From: Siphonodentalium dalli
Taxonomy: Eukaryota > Mollusca > Scaphopoda > Gadilida > Siphonodentaliidae
Length of the DNA stretch: 64,000 nt
Assembly: GCA_032622095.1 (NCBI GenBank)
Contig: CP136068.1
Location: 52,200,443-52,264,442, forward strand
Reading direction: 5' to 3'
Made by a program: the position numbers and the translations under genes. Below the pieces are notes generated by a model. It saw nothing but the letters and a program-made list of their open reading frames with translations. It had not been told where the DNA came from and did no database searches. Shown one piece after another: positions 44,340-56,842 of the stretch. How positions within the stretch are numbered: the first letter of the stretch is position 1; each line of letters begins with the position of its first letter.

Positions 44340-46030
44340 TTCATTTCTCCAAGCCTGGACATAGTGTGTCTGACATTTGCAGAATGAAGTCCCCAGATGG
44401 TGAATTTAGTGTTGCTACCCCATACAGCAGACTAGCATCACCAAATACACCCTCAATTACCTTATTCTGCTTAGGCCTCATCTTCTGGGACAATTGTTTT
44501 TTTAAACATGTTTTAAAATTTGAAAAAAGTGACACCATTATAACATCTGCAGAGTTATGAAACATTACTCTTTAATGAAATTATGGAAACATTCCACCCT
44601 CACCCACCCACCCCCTCCCACATGGCCCAGACCCAACCCTGCCATCAACCAACATCCCTTCCAAGCCATATCTCCTCTCAATTTAATACCTCTTCTCACC
44701 ACAGAGGCATATATATCTGTAAAGGTACAGGTCATTAATTATATAAACTGGCCAGATGACATGTATTATTCTAATCTAAACATATCTGTAGCAATTTAAC
44801 AACAAACTGGTGCTCCCATGGTTAGGTGATGACTGACATTCAATGATACTGTGAATGGCTTTGATTTCTTCAAGTCTGGAAATAGTGTGTCTGACATTTA
44901 CATAGTGAGGTCCCCAGATGGTGAATTTAGTGTTGCTACCCCATACAGCATGCTAGCATCACCAAATACATCCGACAGGGACCTAATTCTGCTTAGTCCT
45001 CATCTTCTGGGAAGTATCCTAAGTATCAAATTGACAGTTTGATTTAGTCACTTTTTCCACCTGTTCAGTTTCAATGTCCCCCTAATTTGCAGAAGATAAA
45101 ATGCATAATTGAGGTGCTCAATGGGTGTGTATTGATCACCAACTTCAACTGTAGGACTTCATTGATTTAGTCACTTTTTTCCACCTGTTCAGTTTCAATG
45201 TCCCCCTAATTTGCAGAAGATAAATGGGTGCTCAATGGGTGTGTATCACCAACTTCAACTGTAGGACTTCAATCTGTTCCTTGGTTTTATTGGCCATTGA
45301 GGCCTAATCAGATTGAGGATGAATTTGGTGATGCTAGCCTGCCTTACATAATATTGTCATTAAATCAGTGATTAAATCCACATTTTTGGGACCTAATTCT
45401 GCAAATGTCAGACATACTAAATTCAGGTTTGGCCATTTCATATTATTGTTTTAATCACCACTTATCCAGATGAAATCATACGACTAATATTCAAAGAAAA
45501 ATGGGGGGGGGGGTATATATTGGATTAAATTTGTCTTCTATCTGTCTGGCTTCCATCCGTCTGCCTGTTGAAATGTCTATCCATCCATCTATCAACAATT
45601 GATTTCTTCTCCATATTAAAGACGGAATGTGTTTATATAGTTCAGTGTGCATGTTCCCTAGGTGTCTCACAATCAGATTTGTTCAATTAAGTTCATCACA
45701 TCAAATACATGTAGGCGCCAAGCCAGGGCCATAACTCTTTCCCTCCATAGTAAGTCTTAAAACAGTTTTTTCTCAAGAACCATTAGGCCTATATAGCTTA
45801 TATTTGGTATGGAGGGGCCTTGGGTGACTGGGGTTCAGATTTGTTCATGGGGTCATTTTTAGGAAATGAGGTCCCCAGAGGGTGAATTCGGTGATGTTAG
45901 TCCACCTTGCAGAATATTGTCATTAAATTCACCTGCAAAGGTCAGACACTAAATACAGACTCGGCTGTTCCAATATTAGTTTCTTAACCAGCACTTATCC
46001 AGGTGAAATCATACCCTGATTTTTCAAAGA
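44340..46030. repeat. Diverged repeat array
   Basis: GGTCCCCAGATGGTGAATTT followed by AGTGTTGCTACCCCATACAG occurs near 44390 and 44910; looser versions (GGTGATG(T)TAG..., AATATTGTCATTAAAT) occur near 45325 and 45870. A direct repeat of about 120 bp starting GATTTAGTCACTTTTTCCAC lies at 45042-45160 and 45164-45275. A tandem-core fragment is at 45650-45860. No gene. Confidence 0.65.
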
Positions 46031-46392
46031 AAATTGGGGGGTCTATTGATATTACTAGATGAATGGATCTCATAGATGCGGATTCACATTTGTTCTAATA
46101 GGGGCAGAGATAAGAGATTTAACTCTCCTCTATGCTGTTTGGTACTGGTATAATAATACTGATTTCTAGACAGCCTGGGTGGGGGCAATGTTTGAGGCAA
46201 TGTGGAGGGAGTGTAGAGGGGTGGAGATTTGTCCCCCTATTTTGATCAAAAGTTAAAAATTTCATGCCTGATACTAAATTAGTTGTAGATTAGATGTTCA
46301 CACCAAAAATAAGTTAGAACTGTTCTTGTAGTTTGGTTTGATTTTCTAACATGTATGTTTTTAAACCATCAGTCCATATGTTTCTACTTCAG

Positions 46393-46570
46393 GTTAAACT
46401 GTTGGACCGAATTGGCCACAAATTTGAACTTTATGGGGGTGTCAGGTTGGTAATTATCAAATGTTTGAAAGCTTTAAGTACTGGTACCAATCGTAAAATT
46501 CAACCTAAGAGGAATGTACAAAGTGATTTTTGTGAACTTAGTACTGTGGTATGGTTGTCCTCTTTAAAAG
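46393..46570 (+). CDS. Possible internal exon of an unrecognised gene
   Basis: A 178-bp block open in one frame (VKLLDRIGHKFELYGG..., ending WLSSLK), preceded by a pyrimidine-rich acceptor TTTCTACTTCAG (46381-46392) and followed by a strong donor AAAAG/GTAAGA (46566-46576). I do not recognise the peptide and no partner exon is visible nearby, so it could be chance or an exon carried in a transposon. Codon use offers no clear support. Confidence 0.25.
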
Positions 46571-46599
46571 GTAAGAGGTTGGAAATTTGTCAGTGATGT

Positions 46600-47214
46600 G
46601 CAATTAGAAATTTCAAGGTGAAGAGCCCTGCTCATTTGAGAACATCCAGCTATGTCCATGTTTAGAACTTAAGTGATTCTGTCAAGTACTGACTCTTGTA
46701 GTCTTCAGAGTCCCTGTCTTCTCAGTCCTTACAGTCTGGTGAGCGACCCACAGTCATTGACTGTCTTGTTTAGTGCCCATCCCAGAAGGGTGTTTGAAAT
46801 GGTAGACATGCAGTCATCTTTATACTGTCTGTATACATACTAGTAACTATGCATGAGGGCGATTCTACCATGCTAGGGCCAAAAAAGTGCAAAATTTCAA
46901 ACTCACATGGCATTTTTTATATGTATATTTTTTTAAACGTACAGATTACCATGATTCTGGACAGTATAGAACCATTATTGACTGATCAGCCAATTAAATT
47001 TTACAATGAGTACAATTTGGGGTTACAGTTCTATTTAATATAAGCAAAATAATGGTATCCTAGTCATAGTGCATACAATTGATATGTTGACAACTAAATC
47101 GTTGGCTATTCAAAACTTTGTGGTAAATGCTATGTTAATTTGAAAAAATATAGTTGCATTTGAGGTATGAGTAAATTAATTAGTAATATATGGTCCACCA
47201 TCACTTTCAGTTGT
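46600..47214. other. Gene-free stretch
   Basis: Ordinary AT-rich sequence; I see no repeat or coding evidence. Confidence 0.5.
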
Positions 47215-47660
47215 GGTGACACACGTAACGCTTTTAACAATGAAGTTTTTGTAATAAATGGAGTGCATTGTCTCAGACTTTGAATTTGCATATTCCCTGA
47301 CTGTATAACAAAGCGGAACTTTTTATCAAGAAATTTCAGTGTTCTTTAATATCTTGTTGCCAATACGGGGATGTCTATTTGGTCACACACGTACCGTTAC
47401 GTGTGTGACATCCCAAGCAAAGAGTTAATATATGGGACTCAAGGCATCATACAGTCTAAGAGTTAAACTAATGCGGTTTGGGTGTTATAAATTAATACTC
47501 AGATGCTCTAAGGCAAAACAAAAAAAGGTTTTGGTTCTCAGGCCCCGCCGCATTGAATAAAAAGGGCCACATTAGGCCTTTTTATTGCAATGCCTGATGT
47601 TATGACAAAAAAACTTACAAAAAAAAAAATCTTATTTTTTTGATTTTATCAACATATACA

Positions 47661-48012
47661 TGGCAGATATTAAACTCCAGGCAGAGTTATCTCTCATCAC
47701 TCCGCTGAGATACCACTGCCATAAGGACATTAATTTGTAAGGAATTCTTGCGTGTTTTTAGTTCTTATGTTTTAGGATTAAAATTGTCTATGTCTGGCTC
47801 AGTTCATATTTTTCTTATCAATACCGAAAGAATTACCATTATTGCAAACTTTAAAACAAATTTGGTGGTCAAAACAAGATAATATGTGACTAAATACAGT
47901 TCCGCGACGATATGTAAAAATAGATTTATCGTCTGCAAAGTAACATCCTTATGGCAGTGTCATATCGCAGCGATAGCGTAGAGGGCGCTGTATGGAGTTT
48001 GAGCAGATATGT
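47661..48012. mobile_element. MITE with imperfect inverted arms of about 80 bp
   Basis: Left GGCAGATATTAAACTCCAGG...CGCTGAGATACCACTGCCATAAGGACATTA mirrors right TAACATCCTTATGGCAGTG...GCGATAGCG...GGAGTTTGAGCAGATATGTG. The inner 12 bp (CTGCCATAAGGA) are exact. Just outside, CCAAAACC/GGTTCTC words at 47535 and 48480 also pair, so a larger nested element of about 0.96 kb is possible. No coding sequence. Confidence 0.6.
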
Positions 48013-50898
48013 GTTGAATATTAGTGTGCATTGAGCTCTAACATGTAATGTGTTAAAAAGTGACTTGCAGGCTTACAACATGAAGTAGATGACTACAATT
48101 AAGAAAATGATTAGCTGATCCTCATGCTCTTCTTACAATTAGTCATTGTGAACAACTTACACTAATTGTAACTTTATACAATTGAAAGGCACAGGACTAA
48201 ATTCAGGATCACATATTAGAATGGGGAGGTATCAGTTTTTAGACAACAATAACAGTAGTTAATGTCAGGGGCATTATATATTGTTAGGTAATCCCAGTCA
48301 TACACTGGTAGTTCAATGTCATTTTTATATAAGACTAAATGAGTTTATATGCATAACAGTTCCCTCTACCTTTCTGGTTATTACTAGACAGAGGAAGGTA
48401 TCTTTGTCCATGCTTACTATGCGCAGAAAAAAATAAAAATAAAACCCTCCCTCCCTCATTGATTTGAAAAAAAAATTGCCCGAGAACCAAAAAACTTTGG
48501 CCTAATACATGTATTTTGTTTCAGGCTCATAGTCTATGTACATGTATGCCTTCAACTGCATTATATTATATAGTGCTCAAGATTGTAAATATTAGTATAT
48601 ATAGTGGACTTTGGCATGGTTTTATGGTTCCCACATCAGAATGAGCAATGGGGGGTGCCAGTGTCTTGGGCCTGCAAACAAGGCACGTACCCTGCCTTAC
48701 TCAACGGAAGCTTGTATTCTGCTAATGATGAATGGACAGCCTACCTTCAGAGCAGTTTTAGTAGTCCAAATTTAAAATAGTATAGATAACATTGTAGAGA
48801 ACCATGAATATCAGATTATGTTATATTATATGCATCATTCATACAAAAAGTAAGTTATCGTCATTTGTATTCCAAAATTTTCAGTAGTTTTACGGAGTGA
48901 TTTTTATGTGTCACTTTAAATAAGTTTAGTTAATATAATTATTGTGTTAAGGTTTGTTCAACGTATAAAGTGACCATTGGAGGTGCCGTTGTTATATGGT
49001 CATGTACATGTAGTTCACATGCAAATTGTGGACCAAACGCTCTTCGTATGCATTTGTTAATATCACGGAGTTCACTTACAAAGCAATGAAAGTAAAAGTA
49101 TTACAACTACATGAATTCCATTCACATACATGGTGAGGCTACTTTGTTTAAACAAACATCAGAGGCCGTGTTGTTTACTACAAACATGCTGTAAAACAGC
49201 TCGGAATGAGAGCTATTGGGGGGGGGGGGGGTAATCGCATCACGCGATGCTGGGGTAAATCTGTATCTGGTAACGTACACCGGTATATACATAGTCAGAA
49301 TATAAGTCTCCATGTCAGTATTTCGAGTTGTCACATATATAGATAATTCTAAATCAAAACATAATCAGGATAAGTGCACGATAGTTATGATGTGACACCC
49401 CATAATATATTGGCTTGTATCCTGAGCAACACAACGGACTAAACATTTAGTGAATTATTTTTTACAATAGCATCGGTATAAGGCTTGGCAAAAAACACCC
49501 ATGGTAATTCCAACAAAGGGCCATAACTCTCATAAACAGTGGTGGGCGGAACCCAAATTCGAACTTGACCTGTATTTTGCCATAGTAAATACATATACAA
49601 ATTGTCATTGCATTCAATCTAAAGTTATCATACGGAAGCCAGATGCAAACGGACAGGCGGACAGACAGGCAGCTAGACCAATGACATAATAGTCCAGGGA
49701 CATATCCAGGCCGTTTTTCATACCGTTTACTTTTTCTTTTTTTTAATTGAACTTTTTTTTTTTTTTTTTAATTCAGGTCCCAATTCATATCATAACAAGA
49801 TATATATATTTTATATATATTGATATAAGACATGTAAGTTTACAAAAAGATTTAACTTAAGTTTAACAGTTGGAATAACTGTAAAGTATGTTTGGCTTTA
49901 TCTAGCTTTCATCTGTGAAAACTTCGAATAGTTAACCCTTCAGACTTCAGTATTTCAATCAAATTCAAGTGAAATTACACAATACAGTAGAGGAACAGTG
50001 ACAATTTGATCAAGTAAACCTGGTTATCATGTGGGATCTCATAATACCAAATGAATAATTAACATAGAGATTAGTACTACTAGTAATTACTACATGTAAC
50101 TTAATAGACATTATTTCTGTACTACTAGTATATTATGAATGTGTCTCTCACTTGAATTTTAGAAAATAGCCTATTATATGAATTAGTGATAATGGTCTCA
50201 TTTCTAGCAGGATAAGCATAATCCATTGAACAAAAAGATATCTGACAATAACTTATAAGCATTTCCAATCCATACATATATAAAAAAAAATCCAAAGTTA
50301 TACTTCAGAAACTTGATCAAAGTGAACTCTCAGTAAAATTCAAAATACTGACTCCAAGAGCTCTAGAATAGCTCTCAATGCATTGGATTTTTTTTAAAAA
50401 TCCAGGGGGAGACCCCCCCCCCACCATCAGCATGGGGATACCCCCTCCCAAAAAATCGCTGGATACTTCACTGACTACGTCCCATTTTTAAAACGGGCAT
50501 TCAAAAATGATCCTATATTTTATTATAACATATTTTTTACTCAAACATGTACTTGTATGTTGGAATTGGAGTTTTTCATATATATAGATGTAACATACAT
50601 GAAGTATGATAAGAGAATACTCGAAGTACCATACAGTGTGCCTACCAACTGATATCTGGATAAAAGTGTAAACTCCAGTGCTTTCCAGAATACATTTTAT
50701 GCAGATTGACCCATTGTATAATATACCATTCGTATATCTGTCACACACATAACAGTTTCTGGAGACAACAGGGTTCATATGTTTAAAATGTATCAATATA
50801 TAAAGGAACAAGATTTTATTCACTCGCAACAATTAGCATCTCCCTGATTATTAATAACAGCTAGCTTTTCTGGTTACCATTTAAAAAATGTTCAGAAG
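48013..50898. other. Long gene-free stretch
   Basis: Contains a G14 run at 49218-49231, A/T homopolymers at 49738-49770 and a C-rich patch at 50408-50450. The minus-strand frame at 50832-50488 (114 codons) has two CxxC pairs (CYVC, CIKC) but otherwise hydrophobic low-complexity text; I do not accept it as a gene. Confidence 0.5.
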
Positions 50899-50937
50899 GT
50901 CACACACGTAACGATTTTTGTGTCACACACGTAACTT

Positions 50938-51499
50938 TTAAAGGGGTACTGTACGCCATTTACAATAAATTGATAATATATAGAAACATAAGTAATTTGA
51001 GTCGAAGATGTATTTTGTAAACGCTCAGGTTAATAGGCTATCTTAAAATCAAAGTTAATAATTTGATATAAATTGAATTTATGACTGGAGCCATAAAATG
51101 GCGTCAATTAAATTACGAATTTCCGTGTACAAAACGTAATCAAATTAATTGAGGGATACTGGATTGGTAAACCGATCGCACACACGATCGTTTAAAACAT
51201 TATGATGATACGGGGAGAAAACTCAAGCCACTCACTCACTAGTGACGATACAATAACTTAAATGAGTATATGGGACTAGTATGCATATAATATAACTTTT
51301 ATTTGATACATTTGGTTGAAAACTGTACAAACATTACTCGACAACGACAATTTGTATTTTTGCATTCCGGTAAATTTGCCATCCGTAACACTACTTTGTA
51401 CTCAACAGACTTTCAAATAATGGAAAAAGTGTTACCTTATTCTCCGACTCGGAGACTATAGAAACCAACAACAACATTTTGGGTACAGTATCCCTTTAA
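50938..51499. mobile_element. TTAA-flanked MITE with 19-bp TIR
   Basis: TTAAAGGGGTACTGTACGC on the left and the complement of TTAAAGGGATACTGTACCC on the right (two mismatches in 19), ending in TTAA on both sides (50938-50941, 51496-51499). 562 bp, no frame. The terminal TTAAAGGGATA matches the right end of the 13-kb insertion, so both may depend on one TTAA-specific transposase (inference). Confidence 0.8.
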
Positions 51500-51782
51500 A
51501 TAGCTTATAATTTTTTATGGAGTAAGAATTCACAGAAATTAGGTTTCAAAATAAGCTCATCTAAAAACCGGATTTTTCTGAGATCACACACGTAACGCTC
51601 GAAAAAAATCTTCCATCTCCATATTGATGCAATGTTGGTCAATTATACTCAAATATATCATTATACATAGAAGGGCTCATGGCGGATAGAATAACCATAG
51701 GGTGCACTCATAACATGGGATACTTCGCAAACTATGTCAACATAAAGGCCCGAAAAATTCTCTGAATGTCACACACGTAACG

Positions 51783-52209
51783 AAATAATGACCCATGAAC
51801 ACTATGAATCCTTCATTGACTGGGGAGAGGAACTTTAAATTCTGATATAGAAAGTCTTCTACATGTATATTGCTCTCTAACAGATAAGACTTCTTCCCAC
51901 AAGACATGGGACTTGGAACAAACAAGATTACCACAGGCATGTTTTAAAGACTGCATATTTATTGGTGAGATTGGGATTCATCTGCAACCACAAATGGACA
52001 TGTATTTTGATAGAAGTAAATTGTTTTTGAAAATTCCATCTAAAATTATTGCTGCTTAATGTAAACATAGTATATACTATATAGTATATATTTAGCAATA
52101 TAGGTGATTAGGTGTGCTTACATGCCAATTACATGCATTAAACAAATTAAAACAAAAAAAAGATTGGTTTGAAATTTGAAGAAAAAAAAGTCCAGGTCGG
52201 CCCAATTTC
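51783..52209. other. Gene-free stretch
   Basis: A minus-strand frame at 51940-51737 runs through one of the GTCACACACGTAACG boxes; there is no recognisable domain. ATAGTATATACTATATAGTATAT palindromes are at about 52066-52091. Confidence 0.45.
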
Positions 52210-52213
52210 GGCA

Positions 52214-52718
52214 GGTCGGTCGGGTAACTGGAAACACACATGTTTTGTTTTTTTGGCCTAACAGAAGTCAACTTGTTCACATGTGCTTTACCATATTATA
52301 ATTTATTATCAAGTATTTATATGTCCCTAGATGAAGGGCGATAATTAATATCCCAGATTTATTGAAATATCCATGTTATTGGTGGACTTCATCCTTCCCA
52401 AAATATAAACTTGAATGGAATTTTTAATATTTTCACCTTTTGGACTGTACAATAATTTCCATCCGTATTTTTTTAATGAATCACACAGGAATGCCAAGAG
52501 TAGTGGTGAGATCCTTCCGTAGAATAAACAGCATTTATCATATGAACTGAAACAAGAAGAAATGTACATGTAGTTAGAATAGTAACTAATACTGGCAGAA
52601 AACAAATTATGTCATTTTATTTATTACGAGTATTTAGTTTCAACTTCTGACAAGCAATTTTTTTTTTACACATTGACATTAGTAGGCATAAAAAAATAGG
52701 TGTGTTTCCAGTAACCCC
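52214..52718. mobile_element. Inverted-repeat element (MITE-like)
   Basis: GGGTAACTGGAAACACAC near 52219 is mirrored by GTGTGTTTCCAGTAACCCC near 52699 (one indel), with AGGC(A/C)...TTTTTTT text inside both arms. About 0.5 kb, no coding sequence. A poly-C run follows the right end. Confidence 0.55.
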
Positions 52719-52735
52719 CTCCCCCATACCACTCA

Positions 52736-52760
52736 CCCCCCCCCCCCCCCCCCCCCCCCC
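52736..52760. repeat. Poly-C run, 25 bases
   Basis: Uninterrupted C25, the only long run with G on the complementary strand in this window. Confidence 0.9.
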
Positions 52761-53362
52761 TTTGTATTCAATCTATTAATCTACACAATTATAATTTTTA
52801 TCAAAGAGTACACCACTGACCAATCAAGTTTCTGTTATTATAAATAGAATTTTCTTTTACATGTTTCCATACATCAAGTAAAACTACTAGTACAGCGGCT
52901 TGTCAAGGCATTCTGCTACAGGCCTTAAAATCCATAAAATTTGTCTTCAGATTTGAAGCCCTGCGCCACCTGTCAAAGTTGTATGCCATTGCTATTTATC
53001 AGTATGTACATACAGAATTCTATCCGATTTTAATACAAACTCTCAGAAAAATCAAAAAAAAAAACATCATATTGTTGCAATAGCCAGGCGATGAAATACA
53101 GGTTGATTGTTTTCTCTAAGTAATACGGTACTCTCGGGCTCCAAATAAAAGTGCAGGGGGGGAATTCCATTGAAAGATATTAAATAAAAGTGCAGAGCCA
53201 TAAAATAGTGCAGGGGGAACACTGAGCAAAACATCAACATAACTGTTGTTAAACAAATTATTTGTATAGTACATATAGGTCAAGTATAGGAATCAACATA
53301 GTATGTGTCATGTGGTGTTTTATTCAATATTCAAATATTGACATGTACTAATATGCCATAAT
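52761..53362. other. Gene-free stretch
   Basis: Holds two short direct repeats around AAATAAAAGTGCAG (about 53146 and 53184) and no gene. Confidence 0.5.
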
Positions 53363-54289
53363 TGTCCCCCGAAAAATTTATTTTTGGGGGACTATTGTAA
53401 TCAGCCGCGTACGTCCGTCGTCCCGTCCGTCCTTCCAGAGTTATAACTCCAGTAATGGTCATCCGATTTGATTGAAACTTGGTATGTATGTGTCTCAACC
53501 AAGAACACAGGTGCTCTGCAATTCTGGGTTTGATCCGATGTTCTTTTATGGAGTTATTTCCATTTTTTCAACTTTTTTTTTACTTACAAAATTTCTCACT
53601 TTTTCGGTTTCCGGATGATATCTCAAGTTTGGATCCTTTAATTGCAAATACCGTTTTTATGTGGATCAGTCATATCACGATACAGGTTGAGATCGAATTT
53701 GAGTTTGATCTGAAGATTTTTCCTAGAGTTATGGACTTTTTTTTACTTACAAAATTCAATTTTCTTCTTTTTTCTTTGGTTTCCAGATGATAACTCAAGT
53801 TTGGACTGTTCAATTGAAAATTCCGTTTTTTTTGTGAGTCATTGATATCAAAATACAGGTCAAGTTCGAATTTGAGTTTGATCCGATGATTTTACTCAGA
53901 GTTATGGGCTTTTTTACTTATGGGCTTTTTGACTTAGAAAATTAAATTTTCTTCTTTTTTCTTTGGTTTCCGGATGATAACTCCAGTTTGGATTGTTTGA
54001 ATGATTTTTCCCAGAGTTATGGGCCTTTCGACTTTGACAATTTTTTTTTTTATAATTTTCTGTATGAGGGTACCTTCATGGTGTAATCAACTCCTCCTAC
54101 AGTTTTGATCGTAGATATTTGAAACTTCAGAGTATTGTTACCCACATATTGGAGATGTGCAACATGAATATAGATGACGGAAAAATTATTTCTTTACGGA
54201 ATTATTAACCCTTTCGACTTAGAACATTTCAATATTTTTTTTAATTTCTTTAACAAAGCGGCGTCGACTTGCCACGTTTTCGGGGGACA
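53363..54289. mobile_element. Tandem-core element with TGTCCCCCGAAAA inverted ends
   Basis: Left end TGTCCCCCGAAAA and right end TTTTCGGGGGACA are inverted repeats; the left end also carries a small hairpin (GTCCCCC...GGGGGAC). Then GTCCGTCGTCCCGTCCGTCC and three to four cores of about 190 bp marked by GAGTTATGG(G/A)CTTTTT, TTCTTTGGTTTCCGGATGATAACTC, AAGTTTGGAT and AATTTGAGTTTGATC. The frame 53479-53790 runs through cores and is not a gene. A truncated relative is at 61523-61636. Confidence 0.75.
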
Positions 54290-55359
54290 CTGTGGTCGGC
54301 TGACCTTTTATTATATTTGAATATGTACATGCATAAAGTTATAAGCTCATTTTGATATCAGAATCATATAGAAATCTTGAGTTTGTGCTGATTTCAATGT
54401 TCATAGCCTCAAAATTAATAAACGTGCAGACCCAAATAAGCACTGCATGTTTATTTGGAGCCCAAGAGTATGTAAATAAAATTAGATAACATTCAAATAT
54501 ATACCGGCAGTAATATTAGAAAGCTCTAATTCCAGGTCTTGGGAGTGGGAGAGGTCTCCTACCATAGTCATTATTGTTCCACTGGAGATGAACTGGCCCC
54601 TTCTATAATTTTTTACAGCATACATACACAGGGTTTCTGCTAGTACGGCTCAGAGTCCGTTGACTCGTTGAGCGGCCTCAATCCCCTGATGATGATCTGT
54701 TTGACATGTACCTGAAGTCAATCGGCACTGGATTGCCGGGTATGAAACTACTCAAGCTCGGAGATCACATGCTACAGTATATTACATAATTAATGCATCT
54801 CTGCGGAGTAAGCTGGATTCATATTCTGAATTTCTGTAATTTATTTTGATAACTGTCACGGTACAAGATGAATAAAAACAAGGGTTATTACAAAAGGAAA
54901 TTGAAACCCTCAGATACCTTTGGGTCATAAAAATTAAGAAATGTTCAACATTCACGTAAAAACGTGCAGCCAAAAAACTTGAACGAGTGATTTAATTCGC
55001 AATAATATGGAATAGTCCCAAATAATAAGTCTAGCAGGTATTCATAGTGACATTAACACCAGTCAAATGTTGTGGCCAAAACTTGCATTGAGGATAAATG
55101 CAAAATATATTCCCAAATATGGAGATAAAGTCAATGTACATGTTCGTCTTCACATTTTCCCACCAAATGTATACCCCCTAACACTCAATTATATTGCATA
55201 ACACGTGGGCTAAAACTCATTTGACTTACTTTCGTGCAAAAGTATTTCATTGGCATAGCAACATATTACCAATCTTAATGGGATTCGCGATCAAAAATAT
55301 CGACGGAAAAAAAACTGCAACAGTCTGCAATATTAAATATAATATTCTCAATAATGTCA
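54290..55359. other. Gene-free stretch
   Basis: No recognised repeat or coding sequence. Confidence 0.5.
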
Positions 55360-55730
55360 GCATGATTTTTAATTAAATACATATTATGGACTTGTTTGAG
55401 CGCGTTAGTACTCGGGCGCTATGCCAAACTGTTGAATGTAGCATTCTACAAGCATCGACAAAAATTTCAAATAAATCGATCATACCACTCCATAGAAAAA
55501 GTCGTCTGAACTACGCTAAATTACAAATATTTACATCTCGATTCGGGATGCAACTATCAGCGATAAACGAACACAAATGATTTCGCCATCGAGAGTCATT
55601 GCATTTAAGTAATATATAAGAATGGCGGTGTGTGTTGTCAATATAGATTAATATTCGTAAAAATAACAACTTTGAGCAAGATTATTCTCCATTTCTATTT
55701 GATCACCCTCTCGGATGTTTCACATCACTA
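55360..55730. repeat. 360-bp repeat D, copy 1 (inverted relative to copy 2)
   Basis: The complement reads AGTGATGTGAAACAT, then GGGTGATCAAATAGAAATGG, AATGACTCTCG, TTTCTATGGAGTGGT and AAGTCCATAATATGT, matching 61139-61491 in order. A more diverged third end is at about 56700-56822 (TTGCACATCACTTTAA). The plus frame 55386-55580 lies inside the repeat and has no known domain. Confidence 0.75.
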
Positions 55731-56842
55731 TAATTTTGGCGAAAATTTCCAACAATCACTATTTGCAATATTTGGCATTGAGACATAGAGCGAAATTGCC
55801 ATCACTATTACTAATTTCAGCCTAAATACCCACCCATCACTATTAGTAGGCCATCACAATTATTTATACACACCTGAGAGTATTGAATATAATTGCAGAC
55901 CTCTACATTCGTCTCATATTTCTGCTATGATGTCCAACGACTTTGGTCTCACATGCTTAATTTCATGATTTATGCTCGGGTAACCATGGAAATAAACAAT
56001 GCACCTGCGGAAAGGATGGAATGAGGATACATCCAGAATCAACTTGCATTATATATGTAGCTTTGTGATTATTACAGACCTATGCAAGGAAAATTTGGAA
56101 ATAGTGACTTTTCAGTGACAAAAATAAATTTGTTCTCCTGGCTAGGCGAACCAAATTCTCAAAATAATGGCGTGTATCCCACATGGCATCGACACACTGA
56201 CACAGTCCTCTAAAATTTAGTTAAAGGTTCACACTCAGGGGCTGATCCATGGCCTAAAATAAGGTCAGAGCCAGAGTAAATTCTATTTCTCTGCATGTCT
56301 GTCATCAACTTATAAGTTATAACATCAGAGCATCCCTGCAAATGAAGAATACTAGTAGACCAATCCAATTTGTTCTTTTCAAATAGACCTGCAAATAGTG
56401 GTATTTTGATTGATTAGAATAGCTCTAGAAAAATTTGAAAACAAATCAAATAGAATATTCAAATTATATTTAATAATCTTGGTTACCGTATTGATAAGAT
56501 CAGATAAGATCATGCAATCTTGAGCTGGGACCACCTCTATTGTCAATTAGATTATTAAGGAACAAGTATTCATAAAGAAATGTATTCCCTGCGTTATTTG
56601 TCCAATGTTTTAAAGTTCCCCAGGTCAGAACATAACAAATTTCCCAGGTTTTAACGGGTGGAATATCTCTATGGGCATTGACAGAGTAGAGATTCGCTGC
56701 ATATACATGTATATAAGAATGAAGTTATTTGCTGCCAATCTGGATAAAGGAACTATTAAAATAACTTCCTTTTTTTTCTATTCCAACTCAAACACTCCAG
56801 CTGAGTATTGCACATCACTTTAACCCTTTACCCAACAGAAGG
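55731..56842. other. Gene-free stretch
   Basis: Except for the diverged repeat-D end at about 56700-56822 I see nothing recognisable. Confidence 0.5.

Larger units (their letters stand above)
47215..51782. repeat. Seven dispersed GTCACACACGTAACG boxes
   Basis: The 15-bp word occurs at 47215-47229 (GTGACAC variant), 47382-47396 (GTACCG variant), 47395-47409 (inverted), 50899-50913, 50922-50936 (last base changed), 51583-51597 (AT start) and 51768-51782. The second and third form the palindrome GTCACACACGTA-CCGT-TACGTGTGTGAC. The boxes cluster at the two ends of a 4.6-kb span, as subterminal transposase-binding repeats do, but no TIR could be defined. Confidence 0.55.

Noticed and set aside
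50488-50832. 114-codon minus frame with CYVC and CIKC pairs
   Set aside because: Beyond two CxxC pairs the sequence is hydrophobic AT-driven text with no known zinc-finger spacing; no relative elsewhere in the window.
53479-53790. 103-codon plus frame
   Set aside because: It spans tandem cores of a repeat element and its peptide shows the same repeat.
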